Assembly (NCBI RefSeq): GCF_014647795.1
Contig: NZ_BMPW01000020.1
Span: 1 to 64,000 of the forward strand
Source of the DNA: Actinoplanes campanulatus
GTDB taxonomy: Bacteria; Actinomycetota; Actinomycetes; Mycobacteriales; Micromonosporaceae
Direction of reading: 5' to 3'
DNA: 64,000 nucleotides
Part shown: positions 16,146 through 25,279 of the stretch, one piece after another
Numbering within the stretch: the stretch's first letter is position 1
Layout: the number at the start of each line of letters is the position of its first letter
Program-made: the position numbers and the translations under genes
Notes under the pieces: model-generated
The model's database searches: none
Seen by the model: only the letters and a program-made list of their open reading frames with translations
What the model was told of the DNA's origin: nothing

Positions 16146-18830
16146 CGCAGGCTCCTGATCCGGCTGCACCGGCTGTACAACGTGGCGGGCCGGCCCGCCA
16201 CCCGGGCGATCAGCCAGATGACCCGCAAGAACCCGCGCCTGGAGCCGGTGTCGCACGAGACGGTGAGCGCCCTGTTCCGCGGTGACCCGCTGCCCGCCTG
16301 GAGCAAGATCCGGTCGATCATCATCGTGCTGTGCCGGGCGGCGGATCAGCCGGTCGATGTGGACGAGGAACTGTCCGTCGGTGTCGAACTGTGCTCATCG
16401 GCCTCCCGGAGCCCGGCGCCCCGGCCGGAACCCGAGCCGGAGCCGGAACCGGAGCCTCATCCGTGGGTGGAGATCCGGCCGCCCGAGCCGGTGGCCGAGG
16501 TCATCGTGCACGGCCGGCTTCCCGAACGCGATCCGTTCTTCACCGGCCGGGAACCACAGCTCGACCTGATCCACGAGCACCTGACGCATGATCCGCACGT
16601 GCCGGTGGTGGTCCACGGCCCGCTCGGCGTCGGCAAGACGCAACTGATCGCGGAGTACGCCCGGCTGTACTCCCGGGAGTACCCGATCGTCTGGTGGGTG
16701 GATGCGAGGGATCTCGACCGGGCCACCACCTCGCTGGTCGAACTGGCGAAACGGCTGGGGATCGTGCCGTCGCCGGACCGGCGGCAGACCCTCGACCGGC
16801 TGTTCGCCGCGTTCGGCCGGGCCCGCACCTACCTGCTGGTCTTCGACGGCCTGCGCGGCAGCGACATCCGGGCCCTGATCCGCACCATCAGCGGCAGCGT
16901 CATCGTGACGACCCGGGACGCGACGTGGGCTCGCGACAGCGCCTACCGCGACGTCGAGGTGCCCGACTTCGACCCCGGCGAGGTCGCCCAGTACCTGCGC
17001 AAACGCGGACGGGACGCGGCCGCGGCCGATGCGTTCGGGCGCATGCCGCTGGCGCTCGCCGAGTTCTGCCGGCACCCGTCCACACTGTCGATCGGGCAGG
17101 CGGTGCTGGCCGAGGTGCGGTCCGCCCTGGCCCGGCTCGGCCGCGACCCGGGGACGGTGCGGCTGCTCACGCTGCTGGCCGGGTTCGGGGCCGGCCCGAT
17201 CCAGGTGCCGCTGCTGGCGACGGCCGCCCGCCGGGAGGTGCCGGCCGAGCTGCGGGCGCTGCTCAAGGACCAGATCGCGCTGCGCCGCCGGCTGGCCGAG
17301 CTGGTGCAGGCGGGGCTGGCCCGGCGCGGCCCGGAGGACGGCGTCGAGATCCCGGCGCTGATCCGCCTCGCGGTGCGCGACCTGCTGCCCGACGCGGCCG
17401 GGGAGCGCAACCGCGACCACGTGCGGGAGATCCTGGTGGCGGCCGATCCGGGGCATCCGGAGGACCGGCGGACCTGGCCGACCCACCGGGCCATCGCGGC
17501 GCACGTCGGTCCGTCCGAGCTGGTCGACTGGCACCATCCGGCGGCGTACCGGACGGTCCGGCACCAGATCCGGTTCCGGTTCCTGGACGACGACATCGCC
17601 GGGGCGCGGCGGCTCGGTGAGCGGGTGGAGACGGCCCTGGCGGCGCGGTCGGCCTCGGCCCGGACCGACGAGGCGGTGCTCCAGATCCGGCGGTACCACG
17701 CCAACGCGCTGCGGGCGGCCGGGCGGTACACCGAGGCGGAGGCCCTGACCGCGGAGATGACGGCCCGGCTGGCGGCCGACCCGGCGTACACGGACCATCC
17801 GGTGGCGCTGGACCTGGCCCGGGGGCGGGGGCACGATCTGCGGATCGCGGGCCACTACCAGCGGGCGTTCGAGCTGGACGAGGAGACCCTGCGCGGGCAT
17901 CTGCGGTTCTTCCCGGAGGACGACTACCGGACCTCGGCCAGCCGGTACAACCGGGGCGTGAGCCTGCGGCTGCTGGGCCGGTTCGGCGACGCGTACGCCG
18001 ACGACGAGGAGGCCTATGTGCGGTTGCAGGCGCGCATCGGCGTACCGGATGGGGCTTTTCATCGCCTTTTGAATGCCATCGCCGAGGACCTGTACGGGCT
18101 GGGCCGCTACCGGGAGATCGGGCGGCGGCTGACCGGGGTGCTCACCCACGGCAAGGGCCGGGAGCTGCTGCGGGCCCGCCGGATGAGCGGGGTGGCGGCG
18201 CGGCGCCTCGGTGACCCGGGCGGCGCGGCCGAAGAGCTGGCCGCCTGCCATCAGGCCTGCCTCGTGCGGGTCGGGGTGGCCCGCGAGCTGACCCTCGCGG
18301 TGGCGATGAGCTGGAGCGGGGCGCTGCGCGAGTTCGGGCGGCTGCGTGAGGCGCTGGACGTCGCGGAACGCGCCGAGCAGCAGTACGAGCAGGCGCTCGG
18401 CGCCGAGAATCCGCTGGTCCAGGTCGCCCGGGTCAACGTGGTGGCGACCCTGTTGGCGATGGGCCGCGCCGAGCCCGCCCGGCAGATCGGATCCGAGGCG
18501 TACGTGGCGTTGCGCGGCCGTCTCGGCGCCGAGCACCCGTTCACGGTCGCGGCCGTGACGAACCTGGCGTCGGCGATGTCGCTGGAGGATCCGGCGTCGG
18601 CGCGGGGCATCTCCGAGGAGGCCTATCGCAGCGCCCGCGAGGTCTACGGCGAGTCGCACCCGGACACCCTGCTGGCGGGGGCCAACTTCGCCGCCGACGG
18701 TGGGGCTTCTCCATCACTGGACGCCGTGCTCGGCGGTCTGCGCCGCGGCCTGGGCGCGGGCCATCCGGCCGTCCTGGATGTGGCGCGGGGCGTCCGCGCG
18801 ATCGCCCACATCGAACCGCCGTCAGCCTGA
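16098..18830 (+). CDS. FxsT-like NB-ARC/TPR protein of the FxSxx-COOH locus
   Basis: 910 residues. The N-terminal 90 residues resemble a helix-turn-helix (SHETVSALFRGDPLPAWSKI). A Glu-Pro repeat lies at 111-120. The NB-ARC ATPase has P-loop GPLGVGKT at 174-181 and the sensor segment SVIVTTRD. The C-terminal half is TPR, with repeats such as LDVAERAEQQYEQALGAENP. FxsT is the name given to the TPR partner of radical SAM FxsB/FxsA loci; its biochemical role is not known, but the build is that of a signal-sensing switch. The GTG at 16098 is tentative, and one at 16128 is also in frame. It lies 192 bp upstream of the fxsA gene on the same strand. Confidence 0.8.
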   Translation: MPIDLPGVDRVPEGNHRRLLIRLHRLYNVAGRPATRAISQMTRKNPRLEPVSHETVSALFRGDPLPAWSKIRSIIIVLCRAADQPVDVDEELSVGVELCSSASRSPAPRPEPEPEPEPEPHPWVEIRPPEPVAEVIVHGRLPERDPFFTGREPQLDLIHEHLTHDPHVPVVVHGPLGVGKTQLIAEYARLYSREYPIVWWVDARDLDRATTSLVELAKRLGIVPSPDRRQTLDRLFAAFGRARTYLLVFDGLRGSDIRALIRTISGSVIVTTRDATWARDSAYRDVEVPDFDPGEVAQYLRKRGRDAAAADAFGRMPLALAEFCRHPSTLSIGQAVLAEVRSALARLGRDPGTVRLLTLLAGFGAGPIQVPLLATAARREVPAELRALLKDQIALRRRLAELVQAGLARRGPEDGVEIPALIRLAVRDLLPDAAGERNRDHVREILVAADPGHPEDRRTWPTHRAIAAHVGPSELVDWHHPAAYRTVRHQIRFRFLDDDIAGARRLGERVETALAARSASARTDEAVLQIRRYHANALRAAGRYTEAEALTAEMTARLAADPAYTDHPVALDLARGRGHDLRIAGHYQRAFELDEETLRGHLRFFPEDDYRTSASRYNRGVSLRLLGRFGDAYADDEEAYVRLQARIGVPDGAFHRLLNAIAEDLYGLGRYREIGRRLTGVLTHGKGRELLRARRMSGVAARRLGDPGGAAEELAACHQACLVRVGVARELTLAVAMSWSGALREFGRLREALDVAERAEQQYEQALGAENPLVQVARVNVVATLLAMGRAEPARQIGSEAYVALRGRLGAEHPFTVAAVTNLASAMSLEDPASARGISEEAYRSAREVYGESHPDTLLAGANFAADGGASPSLDAVLGGLRRGLGAGHPAVLDVARGVRAIAHIEPPSA

Positions 18831-19022
18831 CTCAGCCTGTCAACTCTTGTCAGAACTCGTCCGACATCCGATCCGGCGGAGGCCTCGAACCGTAGCCTGG
18901 GACGGTCGCCCTCGTTTCCCCGTGGGGGCGACATAAACCGCGAATTACCAGGTCAACCACATATTGACAGGGTTTGACAGGGCCTTCCGGCGCCGGAGCC
19001 GGGAGCGCCGGAGGAGGTCACC
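18831..19022 (+). promoter_or_regulatory. Upstream region of fxsA with TTGACAGG repeats
   Basis: The 8-mer TTGACAGG occurs twice here in direct repeat (18964-18971 and 18974-18981) and once inverted, as CCTGTCAA, at 18836-18843. The same 8-mer also occurs at 16004-16011, upstream of the NB-ARC gene. The repeats contain a TTGACA -35-like core, so they may be a shared operator or tandem -35 elements. A strong ribosome site GGAGGAGG at 19010-19017 serves fxsA. Confidence 0.5.
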
Positions 19023-19217
19023 ATGAATGCTGCATCGGCGGAGGCGCCCAGCGAGGATCGGTGGATCCCGCTAGCCGATGTTTCCGACCTCCCGATCGAG
19101 TCGCTGGCGGCCGAGACCTCCGGAGTGCTCGGCCGGTCACTGCGGCAGGTGCTCGACGGTCTCGCCGACACCGACGGCGTGATCAGCGCGTTCGGTTCGT
19201 TCGTCGCCGAGGACTGA
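19023..19217 (+). CDS. fxsA: FxsA, FxSxx-type precursor peptide
   Basis: 64 residues with an excellent ribosome site. The leader is acidic with short helices (PIESLAAETSGVLGRSLRQV), and the C-terminus ends FGSFVAED, which contains the Phe-x-Ser core of this family. The peptide is the substrate of the radical SAM maturase encoded 5 bp downstream. In characterised relatives the enzyme joins the ring of the aromatic residue to the third residue to form a small cyclophane, so FGS is the predicted ring. Five residues follow the Ser, where the family name implies two, so the tail is longer than usual. Product activity is unknown. Confidence 0.85.
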   Translation: MNAASAEAPSEDRWIPLADVSDLPIESLAAETSGVLGRSLRQVLDGLADTDGVISAFGSFVAED

Positions 19218-19222
19218 CGGCC

Positions 19223-20428
19223 GTGGCCCCGGCGCCGCACACCGCGGCTCCCTGGCCGTACGCCGAACTGGACGTGGCCGCCGTGCGCGCGGCCGGGCAC
19301 CTGCCGGTCCCGTTCCGGGAGATGGTGCTGAAAGTCCACCAACGGTGCAATCTGGCGTGTTCGTACTGCTATGTGTACGAGCACCCGGATCAGACCTGGC
19401 GTGAGCGGCCCCGGACCATGCCCGACGAGGTGCGCGACGCGGCGCTCACGCGCTTCGCCGCGCACGCGCGGAAGCACGGACTCACCCGCGTGCGGATCGT
19501 TCTGCACGGTGGAGAGCCTCTGCTGTACGGGCGGGAGCGTATCGCCGAACTCGCACAGTCGGCGCGCGCGGCGTTCCCGGACGGCTGCCGGGTCGACATC
19601 GGCATGCAGACCAACGGCGTCCTGCTCGACGAGCGGAACGTCGCCATGCTGCTGGAGAACGGCATCCAGGCCGGCGTCAGCGTCGACGGGGTGGCCGCCG
19701 ACCACGACCGGCACCGGCGGACACCCAACGGCCGGGGCAGCTTCGCCGCCGTCGAACGCGCCCTCACCCTGCTCCAGAAACCCGACAACCGGCCCGCGTA
19801 CGCCGGACTGCTCTGCACCGTGGCCGCCGGGACCAACCCGCTGGCCTGCTACGAACAGCTGCGGGCGTTCGACCCGCCGGCCATCGACCTGCTGCTGCCG
19901 CACGCCAACAGGGACTCCCCACCACCGCCGGTCGAGGGGCGCGCCACGCCGTACGCCGACTGGCTGATCGCCGTCTTCGACCGCTGGTACGCCGAGGAGG
20001 CGCCGCCCCGGATCCGGATCTTCGAGGACGCGATCAACCTGGTCCTCGGCGGCGCGAGTCGTGGCGAGCAGCTCGGCCTCAGCCCGTCCGGCGTGGTCGT
20101 GGTCGAGTCGGACGGCGCGATCGAGCAGGTCGACGCGCTGAAGAGCGCCTACGAGGGGGCCTGCTCCACCGGGCTGGACGTGCTGCGCCACGACCTCGAC
20201 GAGGCGCTCGACCACCCCGGCATCGTGGCCCGGCAGATCGGCCGCGCGGCGCTCGCCGAGGACTGCCTGTCCTGTCCGGCCGTCGCGTTCTGCGGCGGCG
20301 GCCACTACGCCCACCGCTACCGGCACGGCACCGGATTCCGGTCGCCGTCCGTCTACTGCGCCGACCTGCTGGCCCTCGTCCGCCACGTCTACGACCGTGT
20401 CGCCGTTTCCCTCGGGAGAAGATCATGA
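19223..20428 (+). CDS. fxsB: FxsB, radical SAM/SPASM peptide maturase
   Basis: 401 residues from the GTG at 19223. The 4Fe-4S motif CNLACSYC gives Cys 42, 46 and 49 (CxxxCxxC), followed by YVYE. The SAM-binding GGEP motif lies in LHGGEPLLYG. The C-terminal end has the cysteine pattern CLSCPAVAFCGGGHYAHRY and a late YC, as expected of a SPASM region that binds further clusters. The FxsB family forms a carbon-carbon bond in the FxsA core. It overlaps the next gene by 4 bp (ATGA), so the two are translated together. Confidence 0.92.
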   Translation: MAPAPHTAAPWPYAELDVAAVRAAGHLPVPFREMVLKVHQRCNLACSYCYVYEHPDQTWRERPRTMPDEVRDAALTRFAAHARKHGLTRVRIVLHGGEPLLYGRERIAELAQSARAAFPDGCRVDIGMQTNGVLLDERNVAMLLENGIQAGVSVDGVAADHDRHRRTPNGRGSFAAVERALTLLQKPDNRPAYAGLLCTVAAGTNPLACYEQLRAFDPPAIDLLLPHANRDSPPPPVEGRATPYADWLIAVFDRWYAEEAPPRIRIFEDAINLVLGGASRGEQLGLSPSGVVVVESDGAIEQVDALKSAYEGACSTGLDVLRHDLDEALDHPGIVARQIGRAALAEDCLSCPAVAFCGGGHYAHRYRHGTGFRSPSVYCADLLALVRHVYDRVAVSLGRRS

Positions 20429-21675
20429 CCGCCGCCGTCCACCGGCTGGCCCCGGACGCCCTCGCCGCGCTGGCGGGCGGGCTCGGCGGCACCGAGGCGA
20501 TCCGCGAGCTGCGCCGCACCCAGCTCAGCAAGCATCTGCTGCTCATCCGGTTCCTGCTGGAGTCGGCTCATGACTCTGCTGGAGAGCTTTTGGAGCGCGC
20601 CCGGCAGGCCGACCCGGCCGCGTTCCACCGGGTCATCGGGGAACCGCTCACCGGCGGCTGGGCGGCCATCACCGGCCGGGCCGTGCTCCAGGGTGAGGCA
20701 TCGGCCGGGGACCTCGGATACCTCTCCGCGATCGCCGTGGTCGCGGCCGCGCGCGCCGGCGTCGACGGCTCGGTGGCGGTCCCGGTGCACCACGGCCTCG
20801 CGGTACTGCCCGGCGTCGGCGCCATCGAGGCCGGGGACGCCGCCACGGTCGAGGTGAGCACGACCGGGGGACGGCTGTTCCGGCTCAGCGCGGACGGCGT
20901 GGTCGAACTGCCCGGCGGGGACGGCTGGCTGCCGGTGCGGCGGCTCACCGCCGACGCCCGCGGGCAGTCGATCGACCTGGCGCTCGACGACGTGCACCCC
21001 TACCGGCACGGGCACCACGTGCCGCCCGCGAACCGGCTGCCCGGCGACGAGGTGCGGCGCTGGCAGGAGACCTTCACCGGCGCGTGGACGCTGCTCGCCA
21101 CCCGCCTGCCGGAACGGGCCGCCGAACTGGCCGCCGGTCTGGAGACGCTGGTCCCGCTGCTGCAGACCGACCCGCGATCGGCCCGCAGCGCCACCATCCG
21201 GCACGCCTTCGGTGTCTTCGGCCTGACCCGCCCCGGCACACCCGCCGACTTCGCGGTCACCCTCGTGCACGAGTTCCAGCACTCCAAGCTGAGCGCGATC
21301 CTCGACCTGGTCCAGCTGACCGATCCGGACGACGAGGGGCGGTACTTCGCACCGTGGCGTACCGACCCGCGGCCGCTGCCCGGCCTGCTCCAGGGCGTCT
21401 ACGCCTTCGCCGGGGTGGCCGACACGTGGCGGGCGCTGCGTGGCGTGATCCCGGTGGCCGAGGCCCGATTCGCCGAGACCCGGTTGCAGGTGGACCGCGG
21501 GCTCACCGCCGTCGAGGAGTCCGGGTCGCTGACCGCCGACGGTCTGCGCTTCACGGCCGAACTGCGCCGGACCGCCGACCGCCTGCTGGCCGAACCGGTC
21601 CCGGACGCCGTGGCCCGCGAGGCGCGCGACACACTCGCCCGGATCCACGGCGCCTGGCAGGACCGCAACGGCTAG
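20425..21675 (+). CDS. HExxH-type peptide hydroxylase of the Fxs locus
   Basis: 416 residues. The metal motif HEFQH lies at 282-286 in TLVHEFQHSKLSAILDL, followed by a conserved stretch, YFAPWRTDPRPLPGLLQGVY (308-327), typical of this family. In many actinomycetes this domain is fused to FxsB; here it is a separate gene that overlaps fxsB. Members have been assigned as 2-oxoglutarate-dependent peptide beta-hydroxylases rather than proteases, so it may hydroxylate the FxsA peptide. That assignment is from family knowledge, and the HExxH motif alone would also allow peptidase activity. Confidence 0.85.
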   Translation: MTAAVHRLAPDALAALAGGLGGTEAIRELRRTQLSKHLLLIRFLLESAHDSAGELLERARQADPAAFHRVIGEPLTGGWAAITGRAVLQGEASAGDLGYLSAIAVVAAARAGVDGSVAVPVHHGLAVLPGVGAIEAGDAATVEVSTTGGRLFRLSADGVVELPGGDGWLPVRRLTADARGQSIDLALDDVHPYRHGHHVPPANRLPGDEVRRWQETFTGAWTLLATRLPERAAELAAGLETLVPLLQTDPRSARSATIRHAFGVFGLTRPGTPADFAVTLVHEFQHSKLSAILDLVQLTDPDDEGRYFAPWRTDPRPLPGLLQGVYAFAGVADTWRALRGVIPVAEARFAETRLQVDRGLTAVEESGSLTADGLRFTAELRRTADRLLAEPVPDAVAREARDTLARIHGAWQDRNG

Positions 21676-21753
21676 AGATCTATCTGGTCTCGGTCCGCGT
21701 TTAGCTTCCGGAAAGGATCGAAACCCGGACCTCGACAAGCCCGGCCTCGCCGA

Positions 21754-24645
21754 TCAGGTCGGCGGCGCCTCGATGTCGCCCTCGAGCCGCTGCCCGGCCG
21801 CGGCCGCCGCCACCTCGGGATGGTTGGCGCCCAGCAGGCCGCTCAGCTGATCCAGCGAATCGCGGAAGAGTGTCGCGCCGCGCTCCTCGGCGCCGGTGGC
21901 CCGCAGATCCAGGGACAGGTTGATGGCCCGCATCAGCACGTACGGATGGTCCTGACCGCCGCGTGCCTTCGTGCCCTTCGCGTCGGCCCCCCGGCTCAGG
22001 CGCAGCATCTCCTCGGACAGCTCCAGCGCCGCCCCGTGCCGGCCGGCCAGCGCGTGGTCGTTGGCCAGGGACGTGCCGGCGCAGATCGTGTACGGATGGT
22101 CCGGGCCCAGCTTCACCTGCAACCGCGGGTACGCGTGCTGGTCCAGTGCGAACGCCTCCTCGAACAGCCCGGCGGCCCGCATGATGATCGCCCGGTTCAC
22201 CTCGGCGGCCAGGGTCAGCGGGTGGTCGTCGCCGAAGTCGTCGCGGTAGCGGGTCAGCGCGTCGTCGGCCAGCTCCGCCGCCTCCGGCAACTCGCCGGCC
22301 TGCCGCAGCACGTTGGCCAGGCTCACCGTGGCCGCCACCGAGAACTCGTGGCTGCGGTTGAACGGCAGGTTGAAGCGGTTGGCGGTGCGCTCGTGGTTGG
22401 TTCGCATCACCTCGAGCGCCTCGGCGAGCCGGCCCAGTTTCCGCAGGGTGATGGCGTGTGTCCGCTCGGACATCAGCACGAAGCCGTGCCGGGCGCCGAG
22501 CAGCCGCTCCTGCTCCGGCAGCCACTCCCGCAGCCGCTCCAGGGCGGCGTTGTAGTGGCCGAGACCGTAGAAGTCGCGGGCCACGTTGATGTGCGTGCGG
22601 ATCACGTTGGCGTCGACGATGCCCTGGTCGGCCCAGTGCGAGACGATCTCCTCGTCCAGCTTCAGCGCCTGCGCGAAGTCACCGAACAGCCGGTAGTCGA
22701 CCGCCAGATTGCCCTTCACCCGCAGCGTGTACGTCTCCTCGTCGCCGAAGACCTCCCGGTGCAGCCGGTAGCTCTCCTCGTCGAACGCCATCGCCTCGCG
22801 GTACTGGCCGGCGATGCGCATGTCGTGCCCACGCTGGTTGCCGGTGATCAATGTGTACGGATGCTCGGGCCCCAGCAGCGGACTGCCGAGGAACCGGTTG
22901 TACGTGTCCAGCAGCAGCTCGGAGGCGGTGCTGCTGTCGCCCAGCGCCCGGATCGCGTTGGCGATCTGCGCCCGGGCCAGCAGAGTGGACTGCCCGTCCG
23001 GACCGAGCAGCGGATCGGTCTCGTCCTTCGACCACTCCTCGGAGGCCCGGCTCGCCAGGGCCCGGCTGTTCTCGTAGTCGCCGACGATGTAGAGGTAGCG
23101 GGCGTGGTCGAGGACCGTCTGCCGGCCCTCCGGGGTGCCCGAGTGCACCATGTCCGCCGGCGTCAGGTGCGGGCCCATCTCGCTCTGCAGGGCCAGCTCG
23201 CCGACCTCGTCCGGGTCGCCCGGCTTGGCCACCGCCAGCAGCCGCTGCACGTTGCGCAGAGTCTCCTGGCGCAACTCCGGGTTGAGCGTGTCGCGCAGCA
23301 CCCGCTGCACCAGCCGGTGCACCTGGAGCCGCGGTGTCCGGTCGCCGGCCGCCATCGCCGACGTGGACCGGCCGACCTGTTTGGCCAGACCGTACTTACG
23401 CAGCTCGCGAACCATCCGGCCGGTCGAGATCGAGTCGTTGAGCGCGGCCCGCAGCTCGGCGGTTAGCGCCGCGTTGGCGCCGCGCACCAGCAGCGACTGC
23501 CGGACCGGCTCGCCACCGAGGAACGCGAACAGGGCGAAGAACTGGGCCGCGGCCCGGTCGTTGTTGTCCAGCTTCTCCAGTGCGACCGACACGAACGCGG
23601 CGACGGTCAGCGGATAGTCGGCGGGCTTTCCCTCGTTCAGCAGCTCGCTGCGCTCACCCAGCAACTCGATGTACTCCGGAACCGGCATGCCGGTCGCCAG
23701 ATACCAGGCCGCCGCCTGCTCCAGGGCCAGCGGCAGGTCACCGAGCGCCTCGGCCAGCTCGTCCGCCTCGTCATCCGTGATCGGCGCCAGCGAGCTGGAA
23801 TCCTGGGTCCGCCGGGTGAGCATCTGCACGCTCTCGTCCCGCCGGAACACGTCGACCTCGATCGGGATGCCGATGTGGCTCCATTCCTCGATCCGGGTCG
23901 TCACGATCACGTGGCCGCCGGTCGACGGGAGCAGCGGCGTCAGGTCGGACGGCTCGTCGGCGTTGTCGTAGACCAGCAGCCAGTCCCGGTCGTCGCCACC
24001 GGCGGCCAGCCAGTTCAGCACGGTCCGGGCGGTCTCCTGCTGGTCGTCGGCGATCGGCAGGTCGATCCGCTGCGCCAGCTGCGTCAGCGAGGCGAGCACG
24101 GTGGACGACTGCTCGGCCGGGATCCACCAGATCAGGTCGTAGCGGTCCAGATTCCTGTGCACGTACTCGATGACGAGCTGGGTCTTGCCGACGCCGCCGA
24201 GGCCCTTGAGCGTCGGCGGGAGAACCGAGGTGGTCGACTCCTTCGACAGTGTGGCGCCCAGCCGCTCCAGCAGCTCCACCCGGCCGGTGAAATTCCTGTT
24301 CCGGATCGGGATGTCGCCGACGATCCGCTCCTCCGGCCGGTAGACCCGGGGCCGGGACGGGCGGCTGCCCGCCGCGAGCGCCCCGAACCGGGCGGACGCG
24401 TCACCGGGATGCCAGCGGATCACGGTCTCGGCGAACAGGCGCAGACCGTTCGGCGCGGTGGAGGCCGCCTCCAGGATGGCGGCGAGATCCTCGGCCGCGT
24501 CGTCCGAACGGCGAATGCGCAGGGGCGCGGCGAGCATGCCGTTCAGTTCCTCGACGCGTGCGTCCCGCGCGGAGCGATCGGACAGGCCTTGCACTTGAAG
24601 AAGGGTCTCGAGGAGCTTTTCACGGGAAAAGGCCAGGTCCGACAC
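21754..24645 (-). CDS. fxsT: FxsT, NB-ARC/TPR protein of the FxSxx-COOH locus
   Basis: 963 residues. Residues 1-90 form a helical domain like the effector-associated domains of conflict ATPases. The NB-ARC ATPase has P-loop GLGGVGKT at 148-155, Walker B-like LLVYDNAD and sensor HVIVTTRIEEW; the GLPLA-type motif reads GDLPLALEQAAAW. The C-terminal half has many TPR repeats, for example YREAMAFDEESYRLHREVFG and LPEAAELADDALTRYRDDFG. This is the standard build of the TPR partner of FxsA/FxsB. It is convergent with the fxsA operon, and with the protein at 16098 it makes two NB-ARC/TPR proteins around one peptide operon. Confidence 0.9.
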   Translation of the reverse strand: MSDLAFSREKLLETLLQVQGLSDRSARDARVEELNGMLAAPLRIRRSDDAAEDLAAILEAASTAPNGLRLFAETVIRWHPGDASARFGALAAGSRPSRPRVYRPEERIVGDIPIRNRNFTGRVELLERLGATLSKESTTSVLPPTLKGLGGVGKTQLVIEYVHRNLDRYDLIWWIPAEQSSTVLASLTQLAQRIDLPIADDQQETARTVLNWLAAGGDDRDWLLVYDNADEPSDLTPLLPSTGGHVIVTTRIEEWSHIGIPIEVDVFRRDESVQMLTRRTQDSSSLAPITDDEADELAEALGDLPLALEQAAAWYLATGMPVPEYIELLGERSELLNEGKPADYPLTVAAFVSVALEKLDNNDRAAAQFFALFAFLGGEPVRQSLLVRGANAALTAELRAALNDSISTGRMVRELRKYGLAKQVGRSTSAMAAGDRTPRLQVHRLVQRVLRDTLNPELRQETLRNVQRLLAVAKPGDPDEVGELALQSEMGPHLTPADMVHSGTPEGRQTVLDHARYLYIVGDYENSRALASRASEEWSKDETDPLLGPDGQSTLLARAQIANAIRALGDSSTASELLLDTYNRFLGSPLLGPEHPYTLITGNQRGHDMRIAGQYREAMAFDEESYRLHREVFGDEETYTLRVKGNLAVDYRLFGDFAQALKLDEEIVSHWADQGIVDANVIRTHINVARDFYGLGHYNAALERLREWLPEQERLLGARHGFVLMSERTHAITLRKLGRLAEALEVMRTNHERTANRFNLPFNRSHEFSVAATVSLANVLRQAGELPEAAELADDALTRYRDDFGDDHPLTLAAEVNRAIIMRAAGLFEEAFALDQHAYPRLQVKLGPDHPYTICAGTSLANDHALAGRHGAALELSEEMLRLSRGADAKGTKARGGQDHPYVLMRAINLSLDLRATGAEERGATLFRDSLDQLSGLLGANHPEVAAAAAGQRLEGDIEAPPT

Positions 24646-24780
24646 GGCTTCTCATTTCCGAAGGCGCGGATGGAGTTCGAACCGAAGGATATCCGAAATG
24701 GGTTGCTCACGGGGGTCGCGGAAAGCGCCGCATGGTGCCATCTCCGGCAAGCCGGTCCGCACCCGCGGCGCCTTCACGCA
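24646..24780. other. Promoter gap before fxsT
   Basis: This gap should hold the fxsT promoter (minus strand) and the end of the cupin operon. No clear -35/-10 pair or hairpin was found, and no TTGACAGG copy occurs here, unlike upstream of the other two Fxs transcription units. Confidence 0.4.
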
Positions 24781-25269
24781 TCAGCCCTGATCGATCCAGA
24801 TGTTGTCGTGCTCCAGGTAGAACGCCGCCTTCTCGTCGTCGCTCATCTCGTCCAGACGGGCCAGCCCCTCGAAGTAGCCCTCGCGCGGCGCGCCCGGCGA
24901 GAAGTGCAGCAGCATCGAGACCGGCGCGCCCGACCGGTTCTTGAAGCCGTGCACACCGCCGATCGGCACATGCACCCAGTCACCCGGCTCCGCCTCGATC
25001 CACCGGTCCCCGTTGTAGATGCTCATGACCCCGGACAGGATGTAGAACGACTCGCTGATGGAACGGTGGAAATGCGGATTCGGTCCGGTCACCCCGGGCC
25101 CGCACTCCCACCGGTAGAGGCCGAAGAGGCCACCCGTGGACGCGCCGGTGGCGAGGTAGTGGACTTGTGTGCCGTTCGGGTAGACGAGCTCCGGTTTCGT
25201 GTCGGCGGGCCGGTGCCACGCGCTCTTCTCCCCGGTCTCCCCGTGATATTTCGGAGGCGGATATGTCAT
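24781..25269 (-). CDS. Cupin-domain protein
   Basis: 162 residues with one cupin barrel. Motif 1 includes NPHFHRSISESFYILSG (two His and a Glu as metal ligands), and motif 2 is VHVPIGGVHGFKN (third His). The protein ends in WIDQG. It is the last gene of a run with an alcohol dehydrogenase and a DUF4334 protein. Cupins of this type can be dioxygenases, isomerases or binding proteins, so the reaction is unknown. The start is an ATG at 25269, 10 bp after the dehydrogenase stop. Confidence 0.85.
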   Translation of the reverse strand: MTYPPPKYHGETGEKSAWHRPADTKPELVYPNGTQVHYLATGASTGGLFGLYRWECGPGVTGPNPHFHRSISESFYILSGVMSIYNGDRWIEAEPGDWVHVPIGGVHGFKNRSGAPVSMLLHFSPGAPREGYFEGLARLDEMSDDEKAAFYLEHDNIWIDQG

Positions 25270-25279
25270 AGACCTATAT

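Noticed and set aside
18974-19222. In-frame upstream extension of the radical SAM gene over the FxsA peptide
   Set aside because: The extension has no family features and overlaps fxsA, which has its own strong ribosome site; the GTG at 19223 gives the usual FxsB start.
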